This document shows positions 35,404-43,761 of a DNA stretch of 55,390 nucleotides, one piece after another (position 1 is the stretch's first letter; each line of letters begins with the position of its first letter). Origin of the DNA: Mucilaginibacter dorajii (GTDB lineage Bacteria; Bacteroidota; Bacteroidia; Sphingobacteriales; Sphingobacteriaceae); NCBI RefSeq assembly GCF_024808255.1, contig NZ_JANTYS010000034.1, forward strand, positions 1-55,390, written 5' to 3'. The position numbers and the translations under genes are program-made. Under the pieces are notes generated by a model that saw only the letters and a program-made list of their open reading frames with translations, was not told the origin of the DNA and did no database searches.

Positions 35404-36282
35404 TTAAAACTCTAATTTTAGTTGGCTTTCTCGAGGATAAGATTCTACGGGAATTATCGGAGGATAAAATACACCGATTATAACAAATGGATTTTTGGAG
35501 CGACGGGTGTGCCATTCCTTAGTCGTTCCTAAAAAAAAATATAAGTCGCGGCCCTTAAAATAATCCCAATATTTTTCTTTTACTTTTGCCAGCGCTTCCT
35601 GTTCATTCGCTGACGTGCGCACGCAGTTAAAATATAATTGGCCAATCTCCCAGTCTTCGATCATTAAGCGGGAAACGCGGCCATTAATATCTTCAAATTT
35701 GTAAAAAAATTTATACGGTAGTTTGGCAATCAGTTTGCGAGGTTCTGTGTTTGCCCCATTGGTGATAAAAAGTTCCAATTGATTTAATTGGTCTTTCCAT
35801 TCCTGTTTCCATTCTCTGTCATCTTCTTCTAATTCAAAGTTTAACAATTTGGAAGGTTTAAAGGTAGCGAGTGAGACATTCTTAGGATCCTTACTGTCCT
35901 CAATTAATAAGCTCATGTCTTTGTATACCTTTTTTGTACAAAGGGAAATACGCGATTTCCAGGCTTCCATCTTGGCCTTGGTGCCTCCCTTGATATCGAT
36001 GCTCTCGCGAACCATCATATCCGAAAAATTGTAATTCAAAGGCGAATGGCTTTCAGGCCGAAAATCCTCGGTCCTGCGACGCAGGCTTAATTCAATCCAG
36101 GTGAATTTATACGTTCCTATAACACCGTCGTTACGCAGGCCCGAAAGAAATTTGAAAGGAACCGGATAAATTCTGATCCAGCTGCCATCTTCACAAATAC
36201 CAGCCGTACAAACCAGTTCGTCGTAGCTCCTGGAGGGCAATGGATAAGTAGTGACCGTGATGAGAACTTTCTTTTTGTGCAT
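35404..36282 (-). CDS. Unrecognised protein, last gene of the glycosylase/DUF488 operon
   Basis: A 292-residue soluble protein: MHKKKVLITVTTYPLPSRSYDELVCTAGICEDGSWIRIYPVPFKFL at the start, a pattern repeatedly found next to DUF488 genes in Bacteroidota and other bacteria (from memory). It has a beta-rich first half, then a helical region (about 150-170), and a C-terminal beta-rich part (YYFFLGTTKEWHTRRSKNPFVIIGVFYPP-like). No catalytic motif is obvious. It starts 6 bp after the stop of the DUF488 gene. A biochemical role cannot be given. Confidence 0.7.
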   Translation of the reverse strand: MHKKKVLITVTTYPLPSRSYDELVCTAGICEDGSWIRIYPVPFKFLSGLRNDGVIGTYKFTWIELSLRRRTEDFRPESHSPLNYNFSDMMVRESIDIKGGTKAKMEAWKSRISLCTKKVYKDMSLLIEDSKDPKNVSLATFKPSKLLNFELEEDDREWKQEWKDQLNQLELFITNGANTEPRKLIAKLPYKFFYKFEDINGRVSRLMIEDWEIGQLYFNCVRTSANEQEALAKVKEKYWDYFKGRDLYFFLGTTKEWHTRRSKNPFVIIGVFYPPIIPVESYPRESQLKLEF

Positions 36283-36288
36283 TTAAGT

Positions 36289-37176
36289 CTAAAGGTGATG
36301 AAGCTCGAACTCCCAGCCTTCAAACTGTGTTATTGCCTCTGCCAGCGGCTTCCGATGGCATTGACAAATATTTGCTTCAAAGCAGGTTAGGGCGATTCTT
36401 TGGTGTTCCTGCAATAAAGATAAAATAGTTTTTTGATTATCAATAGTTTCCGCCAAAGTGACTTCTTTATAAACTTTAAAAAGCTGATCGTAGTCTGCCT
36501 GTTTATTCAACTCCTGCCGGTCTGCAGACTGTATACCGACCTCGGGTAAATGTCGATAAATGATCCCTAAGCTTTCACAGGCAGACTTAAGCTGGTTTTT
36601 GGAAAAACCAAATTTCATACTGATGGGATTGTTGCGGACATCACAGAGCAGGCGAATGTCATTTGCAATAAGTTTATTCAGATATGCTTCAAGCGAGATC
36701 CCCTCATAGCCAATTGTAAATAACATCGTTTTCAGCTTTTTCGGACGCGCTGCTATTACTCGTTCATATTGTTCCGAGCTAAGGATGTCCTTTGCTATCA
36801 AACTATTAATCGCATAATAGGGGTGGGAAATATAAGTAGACTTAGTAAGCTCCTCATTTGTTTTTAAGCCATAGACGACTTTAAGGCTTTTGATTGCCTG
36901 CCGGTCTGTGGGCTTTAGCTGCGCTAGATAATCGACGTCAGAGGTTTTGTGTATACGATTGCCTTCCTGTCCAACAATATTATATTTTTCTAAAGTGTTT
37001 AAGTCGGCTGCACTTTGAAAAGAATAGCAACCATATTTATAAGGAACAAACTCATAACTACCTTCAGTTTTCTGAAAGCGGGTCAGTAGAAACAGTAATT
37101 TTTGAAGACGAATCTTCTCCAGATCGTCATCAAAAGCTTGCAGCAATCCTAATAAAAGTTTCCTCCGATAGTACAT
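36289..37176 (-). CDS. DUF488 protein with N-terminal DUF4065/Panacea-like region
   Basis: A 295-residue protein with two parts. Residues about 1-110 (IRLQKLLFLLTRFQKTEGSYEFVPYKYGCYSFQSAADLNTLEKY) resemble the DUF4065/Panacea fold of antitoxin-like proteins. Residues about 145-290 form a DUF488 domain: LFTIGYEGISLEAYLNKLIANDIRLLCDVRNNPISMKFGFSKNQL, then YRHLPEVGIQSADR and CFEANICQCHRKPLAEAI, with the family's conserved DVR, HLPELG-like and CHR residues. DUF488 proteins are often encoded in DNA-repair and defence neighbourhoods; the reaction is not established. It follows the HEPN-like gene with a 37-bp gap. Confidence 0.78.
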   Translation of the reverse strand: MYYRRKLLLGLLQAFDDDLEKIRLQKLLFLLTRFQKTEGSYEFVPYKYGCYSFQSAADLNTLEKYNIVGQEGNRIHKTSDVDYLAQLKPTDRQAIKSLKVVYGLKTNEELTKSTYISHPYYAINSLIAKDILSSEQYERVIAARPKKLKTMLFTIGYEGISLEAYLNKLIANDIRLLCDVRNNPISMKFGFSKNQLKSACESLGIIYRHLPEVGIQSADRQELNKQADYDQLFKVYKEVTLAETIDNQKTILSLLQEHQRIALTCFEANICQCHRKPLAEAITQFEGWEFELHHL

Positions 37177-37213
37177 GGTACAAAGGTAGTGATTTAAGCT
37201 TATATGCTTGCCG

Positions 37214-38095
37214 TTAGGTGTCAGCCTGATCCAGATCTCCAGGCGTTACAAGAAAATGGAGGATATAAATAAGTTTCGCCGCGGAGTCTAACGCTAAAAA
37301 AGCTTCCTGCCTGCTAGCTCGACCGCCCTGATGAATAATTTTGTTGCGTAACCGGTTAATCCCCTTTAAAGCTTCGAGCAATTTACTATGAGTGGATAGG
37401 TATTCGGCTTTAATTGTACCAAATAACAATTCCAATTTGGTTGCCGAGGATAAATCTATTAATAGATTTTCTGCATTTTTATCGCTTGGGTTTAGAAATC
37501 CCGATTTGAACCAAAGTGACAATATCGGGAATGTATGCGCTTCAACGGCTGTTGCACAGTTAATGACCGCTTCACTATACCGACCTTCATAAATTGCATG
37601 GTTCGCATCAACCAATAAGTTTATTTCTAATAGTTGATTACTGGCGTTTTCCATCATTTCTGAAAATCCAATGGCCCAACCTTCATCGTTAATACTATAA
37701 AAATATTCTTGGAATGCGGGTGGCGCCTCATAATGTAACGGTTGATCTATATTTAAGATCAACCCATCCCCGTCCTTAACCACAACCTTTGCTGAACTTA
37801 CGGTTCGCGGAGCTATAAGTACCAGATTAGTTGAAGCTTCATCAAATGTCCGCGCATTATAAATGATATAATTTAATACAGCGATTCCCCTTTCAACAAG
37901 CAGATCAGTAGTATACGCTTCATCGGCATGTAAATCCCAATTGACCGTCAATATCATGTTTTCGGCTTCAGTAGCCTTCCGCCCGTTATACCCATACGAT
38001 CGGTTTTGGACGTCAACAACCGTTGGCGTATCATAGTCTTGCAGCATTTTTGCGGAGTAAAACGGCACCATAACTTCTATTTTAACAGCTCTCAT
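37214..38095 (-). CDS. HEPN-like protein with Rx4H motif
   Basis: A 293-residue protein from MRAVKIEVMVPFYSAKMLQD (ATG at 38095, 4 bp after the stop of the glycosylase gene); a longer frame to 38146 would read through the end of that gene and is rejected. The C-terminal region (about 170-290) is all-helical with YEGRYSEAVINCATAVEAHT and LRNKIIHQGGRA, in which Arg250 and His255 form an Rx4H motif as in HEPN ribonucleases. The N-terminal half is beta-rich and unrecognised. HEPN proteins in defence contexts often cleave RNA. Whether this one is active is inference; some HEPN folds with R-N-K-I-x-H serve as sensors. Confidence 0.65.
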   Translation of the reverse strand: MRAVKIEVMVPFYSAKMLQDYDTPTVVDVQNRSYGYNGRKATEAENMILTVNWDLHADEAYTTDLLVERGIAVLNYIIYNARTFDEASTNLVLIAPRTVSSAKVVVKDGDGLILNIDQPLHYEAPPAFQEYFYSINDEGWAIGFSEMMENASNQLLEINLLVDANHAIYEGRYSEAVINCATAVEAHTFPILSLWFKSGFLNPSDKNAENLLIDLSSATKLELLFGTIKAEYLSTHSKLLEALKGINRLRNKIIHQGGRASRQEAFLALDSAAKLIYILHFLVTPGDLDQADT

Positions 38096-38099
38096 AATC

Positions 38100-38801
38100 C
38101 TAAATATACTTAAAATGAATGCCCCAATGATCAATAAGGCTTTCATAGGTCATGGTGGCCGCTCCGGAGGTGGATGGCAGGGAAATAATGGAATTGTGCG
38201 GAAAGGAATGCCGAATCTCGTTGATCTTTGCAGATATGATTGGGATACTTGTATTATTTGGATTGAAATTGATTATCACTTTTTGCGGCTTGTGCTTATT
38301 GATGATTGTCAGTATTTCATTGTCGTTCCAGATCGGGTTCGCTCTTTCGATAGCGGTATCGGGAAAATTGTCATAAATCTGGTCAAATGTATTTGGTCGT
38401 ATGGTTTGAACAATATCGGTAATCAAGATACCTCGATCTCGGCAAAACTGCTGTTGACGCTCGAAGACTTGTTGGCGGTCGAGCATCCGACTGTAGAATT
38501 TCAGCCCCTGAAGATTTACCGCTTTTAAACTTTTTCCGTCGTAAAATTCCGGGGTGTGGATATGGTCCATGACTTTCCAGAAGCGGTTTTGAGGCCGGTC
38601 ATAAAAATTCCTGACCAGGTTGAACTTGATAAATTTTCGGCTTTGGATAATCTGCTCGAATTGGACTTGTTCCTCTGCATTCAATTGAGTCTGGTCGGGC
38701 AGGCCGGGATTAAAGGTGCCAATGATTATCACATCTACCCGGGCCATCCCTTCTGTGGAAGTTAGCCTATCCAAAAAACGGTGGGGAATAATGATGGCCA
38801 T
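38100..38801 (-). CDS. Uracil-DNA-glycosylase superfamily-like protein
   Basis: A 233-residue protein with the layout of the UDG/MUG superfamily. VIIIGTFNPG (24-33) resembles the water-activating and uracil-binding loop, NRFW (72-75) the MUG/TDG-type N-(R)-FW, GILITDIVQTIRP (124-136) a segment common in this fold, KVIINFNPN (174-182) a core strand, and LPSTSGAA (208-215) the DNA-intercalating SPS/TSGA-like loop. It should bind DNA and may excise a modified or deaminated base. The usual Asp/Asn catalytic position is Asn31 here, as in MUG-type enzymes. First gene of a four-gene minus-strand operon; the divergent partner is the methylase gene. Confidence 0.65.
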   Translation of the reverse strand: MAIIIPHRFLDRLTSTEGMARVDVIIIGTFNPGLPDQTQLNAEEQVQFEQIIQSRKFIKFNLVRNFYDRPQNRFWKVMDHIHTPEFYDGKSLKAVNLQGLKFYSRMLDRQQVFERQQQFCRDRGILITDIVQTIRPNTFDQIYDNFPDTAIERANPIWNDNEILTIINKHKPQKVIINFNPNNTSIPIISAKINEIRHSFPHNSIISLPSTSGAATMTYESLIDHWGIHFKYI

Positions 38802-39053
38802 AGGATAAGATTTGCCATCAAAAATAAGCGATATAACTGATTGCGCGATTTATTATTTAGCTTTAGTAAAACCTTACCCTCATGTGAAATATAAATCTTA
38901 ATTTCATCAACCTGGCTTTGCCCGACTATCGCATAAATTTTATAAAGTAGTTCCTTGCAAAATATCCGGTATGCTTAATTCAGGAGTATTACTTTTGTAG
39001 CTAATTATTACACTTAACCAACGCGAATATGCCGCGAAACTTAATCAATTGAA
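38802..39053. promoter_or_regulatory. Divergent promoter region, glycosylase operon and methylase operon
   Basis: 252 bp, AT-rich. A TACTTTTG box at 38990-38997 fits TAnnTTTG and is 56 bp before the methylase ATG; a matching -33 TTTG was not found. Nothing protein-like. Confidence 0.35.
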
Positions 39054-41771
39054 ATGACCTCCGGTGAAATAGAAGGGAAACTAAGCTTACTAATCGAACA
39101 ATTTGACCGCGAGGAATTCATCTATGATTTTCTGCTGGCCTACGGCATTTCCAAAACTTCGGTTACTCGGTTAAAGAAAGGCGACTATAATTTAGCGAAA
39201 AAGCCTGGTGAGTTGTTATATAAAAATAAGATCTACTTTAAAACAGCGCCAGCCTCTCAGCTGTTACTGGCCATAGAAGAAGCCGCGTTAGATCCGAATA
39301 TCCTGAAACACGGGCCTCGTCTGATCCTCATCACCGATTTTGAAACGATCGTTGCCCGCGACCTGAAAAAGAAAATCAACGCAGATTTTGCCTTGGGCGA
39401 GCTGCCCAAATTCAAAGACTTCTTCGTGCCGCTGACCGGTGCCGAGATCTACAAAGCGTCTAACGATAATAAAGCAGACCGCGAAGCGGCATATCAGCTC
39501 GCCAAACTTTATGATATGCTCGTCGTTGACAATCCAGACCTGTTGAGCGAGGGCAGCCATCAACTGAATTTATTTCTTTCACGAATCCTCTTTTGTTTTT
39601 TTGCCGAGGACACCGGCATCTTCAAAACGGAAAGCATTTTTACAAATACCCTGGCCAATCATACGGATGAAGATGGCGCCAACGTACATAATTTCCTGAA
39701 TGGCCTATTCCGAAGGCTGAATACGAAAGAGGGAGAGTTCGCCACGCATCTACAGGAGTTTCCATATGTGAACGGTGGGTTATTCCGCGATGAGATCAAC
39801 AGCCCACATTTTTCCCGTAAATCAAGGGCCATTCTGCTGGATTGCGGTAATCTGGAATGGGGAGAGATCAATCCCGATATTTTTGGGTCTATGATCCAGG
39901 CCGTGGCTGACCCTGAGGAGCGTAGCGACCTCGGGATGCACTATACTTCAGTGCCTAATATTAAAAAGGTTATCGAGCCGCTATTCCTGAATGACTTATA
40001 CGCGGAATTTGAAAAGCATTTAAACAGTGCAAACAATCTCAAAAAACTGCTAATCAGAATATCGCGCATCAAATTTTTTGACCCAGCCTGCGGCAGCGGG
40101 AATTTCCTAATCATTACGTATAAGGAACTACGCCTACTGGAGATTAAGATCATTAAATGCTTGATAGACCTGGACGCACAGCAAAATGTGAAGCTGCTTT
40201 ATTTTACGGGTATCCAACTTTCCCAGTTCTATGGCATCGAGATCAAAGATTTCGCTCATGAGATGGCTTTACTATCATTGTGGCTGGCAGAGCATCAGAT
40301 GAACAAAGTCTTTGAAGACATGCTGGAGGGGTATGGGCGCTCAAAACCGATCTTGCCTTTAAAAGAGGCCGGACACATCGTATGCGCCAATGCGACACGC
40401 TACCCTTGGCCGGAGGCTTGCCCTGCCAGTGAAAAGGAAGAAGTATATCTTTTAGGCAATCCGCCATACTTGGGCTCTTTTTTGCAAAGTAAAGAGCAGA
40501 AAGCTGATCTGGCATTCGTTTGCCACGGATTCAAATCCTATAAAGACCTGGATTACATCGCCTGCTGGTTCATAAAGGCTGCTCAATTCGTAGAAGGCTC
40601 CAGTGCCAAATTCGCCTTTGTGACAACAAATTCCGTTTGCCAAGGTGAGCAGGTTATTTTGTTGTGGCCATATATTTTTGCCAGGAAGCTTGAAATTCAG
40701 TTCGCCTATAAATCCTTCAAATGGACAAATAACGCCAAAAAGAATGCCGGTGTTTACTGTACCATTATCGGTATCGGTGCCCGGAACCTGGAGAAGAAGA
40801 AACTGTTTGCAGAAACCATTTATCAGCAGATCAATAATATATCGCCTTATCTTACCAACGGCAATAACACCATCGTCTCCAAGCGGATGAAGCCCCTTTC
40901 GGTCCTGCCGCCAATGAACTATGGCAGCAAGGTCGTCGATGGGGGGCACCTTATTTTTAAGCAGGAGCAAAAGGATAAGCTGCTGGCGCGGTACCCCCAA
41001 GCGAGGCCCTTGTTTAAGAAGTTTGTCGGATCAGCGGAGTTTATCCGAGGCCTTGATCGCTATTGCCTATACATGGACGACTGTGATCTGGAAATGGCTA
41101 TGGCTATCCCGGAAATTGCCGCCCGGCTGGATGCGGTTACCGAGTTTCGCCTCAAAAGCACAGAGGAAAGTACTCGTAAACTGGCCGATAAGCCGCATGA
41201 ATTTTATTACTCCGTTCACGACAATTCCGATTCCATCATCATCCCGAGAACTTCATCTGAACGGCGCGAATATATCCCTATGGGTTTCCTAAACGGCGAT
41301 TCCGTTATTTCCGACGCGGCCAGCGCCATCTTTAATGCGCAGCCCTGGATATTCGGGATTGTCAATTCCCGCCTGCACATGACCTGGGTACGGACTGTTG
41401 CCGGCAGGTTGAAAACGGATTACCGGTATTCATCACAGTTATGTTATAACACATTCCCGATCCCGGAAGTATCGGGAAAACAAAAAGAAATCCTGGGCCA
41501 GTATGTTTTTGGGGTACTGGACGAGCGCGCGAAATTTCCCGAAAAAACGATGGCCTGGTTGTATAATCCGGAAACTATGCCCCCTGGCCTAAAACAGGCG
41601 CATATACAGCTTGACGAAGCGGTCGAACGCATTTACCGCCTGAGTCCATTTCAAAGCGACACCGAAAGACTTGAGTATTTGTTCCGGCTCTATGAGGAGA
41701 TGATACAAAAGGATACCTTGTTCGCTAAAAGCAGAAAAATTAAGAAAGTTAAAGCCACTTTAAATGAGTAA
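39054..41771 (+). CDS. MmeI-like N6-adenine DNA methyltransferase without visible nuclease motif
   Basis: A 905-residue protein of the MmeI-like methylase group. Residues about 85-290 correspond to the linker/helical region (RLILITDFETIVARDLKKKI, LNLFLSRILFCFFAEDTGIF, LQEFPYVNGGLF, DLGMHYTSVPNIKKVIEPLF). The methylase core has motif I FFDPACGSGNF (about 341) and motif IV LLGNPPY (about 467-473), typical of N6-adenine enzymes. Target recognition is about 640-850. The short N-terminal domain (1-60) lacks a PD-(D/E)xK motif that I can see, unlike true MmeI. It starts an operon with a helicase and a GIY-YIG nuclease, overlapping the helicase start by 8 bp. Confidence 0.85.
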   Translation: MTSGEIEGKLSLLIEQFDREEFIYDFLLAYGISKTSVTRLKKGDYNLAKKPGELLYKNKIYFKTAPASQLLLAIEEAALDPNILKHGPRLILITDFETIVARDLKKKINADFALGELPKFKDFFVPLTGAEIYKASNDNKADREAAYQLAKLYDMLVVDNPDLLSEGSHQLNLFLSRILFCFFAEDTGIFKTESIFTNTLANHTDEDGANVHNFLNGLFRRLNTKEGEFATHLQEFPYVNGGLFRDEINSPHFSRKSRAILLDCGNLEWGEINPDIFGSMIQAVADPEERSDLGMHYTSVPNIKKVIEPLFLNDLYAEFEKHLNSANNLKKLLIRISRIKFFDPACGSGNFLIITYKELRLLEIKIIKCLIDLDAQQNVKLLYFTGIQLSQFYGIEIKDFAHEMALLSLWLAEHQMNKVFEDMLEGYGRSKPILPLKEAGHIVCANATRYPWPEACPASEKEEVYLLGNPPYLGSFLQSKEQKADLAFVCHGFKSYKDLDYIACWFIKAAQFVEGSSAKFAFVTTNSVCQGEQVILLWPYIFARKLEIQFAYKSFKWTNNAKKNAGVYCTIIGIGARNLEKKKLFAETIYQQINNISPYLTNGNNTIVSKRMKPLSVLPPMNYGSKVVDGGHLIFKQEQKDKLLARYPQARPLFKKFVGSAEFIRGLDRYCLYMDDCDLEMAMAIPEIAARLDAVTEFRLKSTEESTRKLADKPHEFYYSVHDNSDSIIIPRTSSERREYIPMGFLNGDSVISDAASAIFNAQPWIFGIVNSRLHMTWVRTVAGRLKTDYRYSSQLCYNTFPIPEVSGKQKEILGQYVFGVLDERAKFPEKTMAWLYNPETMPPGLKQAHIQLDEAVERIYRLSPFQSDTERLEYLFRLYEEMIQKDTLFAKSRKIKKVKATLNE

Positions 41772-43761
41772 TCAGGAAAATAAAGCTGCAGGGTATATTA
41801 AACCCATCAACTTGGTAGAGGTGCGTTATGCGCAAACCGGCGCCAGCAAAAAAATCAACGAGGTGGGCATGCGGGAGATGCAGGCTAAGGCTTACGAAGC
41901 ACGTACCGCGCAATACCTTCTGCTAAAAGCGCCACCCGCTTCCGGAAAATCAAGGGCATTGATGTTTATCGCCCTGGATAAGCTCATCCATCAAAATATT
42001 CGCAAGGTCATCGTCGCCGTGCCGGAGCGTGCGATCGGTAACTCTTTTGCACCAACTGAGCTGAGTAAATTCGGATTTTTTGCCGACTGGGAGCCGAACC
42101 AGCGATACAATCTGTGTACACCTGGCGGGGATAAAAGCAAGGTGCAGGCCTTTCGGAATTTTTTAAAAGGGGATGACCGTATTTTGATCTGTACTCATGC
42201 AACCCTGCGTTTTGCCTTTGAGGGATTGGATGAAAAAGACCTGAACGATTGTTTGCTGGCGATCGATGAGTTTCACCATGTATCCGCAGATGGTGATAAC
42301 CGGCTCGGCGACGTGATCCGTAATATTATGGCCCGCTCGACCGCACATATCGTGGCGATGACGGGTTCTTATTTCCGGGGTGATAATGTACCGGTATTAC
42401 TGGCAGAGGAAGAAGCCAAATTCACCAAGGTAACCTATAATTATTATGATCAGCTGAATGGCTATGAACACTTGCGTTCCCTCGGCATAGGTTACCACTT
42501 TTACCAGGGCCGTTATTATAAAAAACAGCCCGGCCGGGATATATCGGCACTGGAAGAGATTCTGGATGAATCGCTGAAAACGATCATTCATATCCCAAGC
42601 GTTAACTCGGCCGAATCCTCCAAACAAAAACTTGAGGAGGTCAGCCATGTAATAGACTGTATAGGCGACATGGAATATCAGGACAGTGAAACCGGTATTT
42701 TATTTGTACGCAGCAAAAGGACAGGCCGCATCCTAAAGATCGCTGATCTGGTAAATGACAACCAAAAAGAAAGAGATAAGGTAGTTGCCTACCTTCGCGG
42801 AGTCAGTAGCCCGGACGATATCGATATGATCATTGCATTGGGCATGGCTAAGGAAGGTTTCGACTGGCCATTCTGTGAACACGCACTGACGATCGGCTAC
42901 CGCGGCTCGCTTACCGAGATCATTCAGATCATCGGCCGCGCGACCCGCGACAGTAATAATAAATCGCATGCCCAGTTCACCAACCTGATCGCGCAGCCTG
43001 ATGCTGTGGATGATGACGTAAGACTTGCAGTCAATAATATGCTGAAGGCTATTACCGCCTCGCTTCTGATGGAGCAGGTGTTGGCGCCAAATTTCAAATT
43101 TAAGCCAAAATATCCCGAGGATGACGAAGATGAATTGCCTGACACCCATACGATCAAAATAAGCGGCTTTAAATTACCCACATCGCAGCGGGCTAAGGAT
43201 ATTATCGATACCGACCTTAACGACCTGAAAGCAAGGATACTGCAGGATGAAACAATGCTGCGTGCCATGCCGGGCAATGTTCCTGCCGAAACCATTAATA
43301 CGATCTTGATCCCTAAGATCATCAGGGAAATTTATCCCGATCTGGATGCTAGTGATGTGGAAGCAATCCGCCAGTATGTAGTCGTAGATTCTGTAATCAA
43401 AAACAGCACTATTGAGGAGCAGGGCAATAAAAAATTCATCCGCATGGCCGGTAGCTTTGTCAATATCGATGAGATTCATATCGACCTCATAGATGCCATT
43501 AACCCGTTTCAAAAAGCATTTGAAATCCTCTCCAAATCGGTGACGACCGCTGTGCTGAAAGCTATCCAGGATACGATAGCCGTAACTAAATTTGATATGA
43601 CCGAAGAGGAAGCTATTTCCCTGTGGCCGAGAATCAAGGAATGGGTGAATAAATTTGGAGAACCGCCAAATTTGCAGTCTTTTGACCCGAAAGAACAGAA
43701 AATGGCACAGGCATTGGTATTTTTACGTGAGGAAAAAAGAAAACGCATTCAGCATGGCTAA
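41764..43761 (+). CDS. SF2 DEAD/DEAH-type helicase
   Basis: A 665-residue superfamily 2 translocase. Motif I KAPPASGKS (about 57-65), motif II LLAIDEFHH (about 164-172, DEFH in place of DEAH), motif III AMTGSYF, and motif VI IIGRATRDS (about 389-397) are all visible. The C-terminal 200 residues are acidic and helical without a recognised domain. It probably translocates along DNA for the methylase/nuclease neighbours, as the restriction subunit of type I/III systems does. Coupled by overlapping codons on both sides: 8 bp with the methylase and 8 bp with the nuclease. Confidence 0.9.
   Translation: MSNQENKAAGYIKPINLVEVRYAQTGASKKINEVGMREMQAKAYEARTAQYLLLKAPPASGKSRALMFIALDKLIHQNIRKVIVAVPERAIGNSFAPTELSKFGFFADWEPNQRYNLCTPGGDKSKVQAFRNFLKGDDRILICTHATLRFAFEGLDEKDLNDCLLAIDEFHHVSADGDNRLGDVIRNIMARSTAHIVAMTGSYFRGDNVPVLLAEEEAKFTKVTYNYYDQLNGYEHLRSLGIGYHFYQGRYYKKQPGRDISALEEILDESLKTIIHIPSVNSAESSKQKLEEVSHVIDCIGDMEYQDSETGILFVRSKRTGRILKIADLVNDNQKERDKVVAYLRGVSSPDDIDMIIALGMAKEGFDWPFCEHALTIGYRGSLTEIIQIIGRATRDSNNKSHAQFTNLIAQPDAVDDDVRLAVNNMLKAITASLLMEQVLAPNFKFKPKYPEDDEDELPDTHTIKISGFKLPTSQRAKDIIDTDLNDLKARILQDETMLRAMPGNVPAETINTILIPKIIREIYPDLDASDVEAIRQYVVVDSVIKNSTIEEQGNKKFIRMAGSFVNIDEIHIDLIDAINPFQKAFEILSKSVTTAVLKAIQDTIAVTKFDMTEEEAISLWPRIKEWVNKFGEPPNLQSFDPKEQKMAQALVFLREEKRKRIQHG

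Noticed and set aside
37214..38146. Longer reading of the HEPN-like gene with a hydrophobic N-terminus
   Set aside because: The apparent hydrophobic start (MKALLIIGAFILSIF) is read from the glycosylase gene's last codons in another frame; ATG 38095 gives a clean 4-bp gap.
43655..43753. Upstream extension of the GIY-YIG gene
   Set aside because: It overlaps the helicase coding sequence and reads as basic, non-family sequence; ATG 43754 with 8-bp overlap is better.
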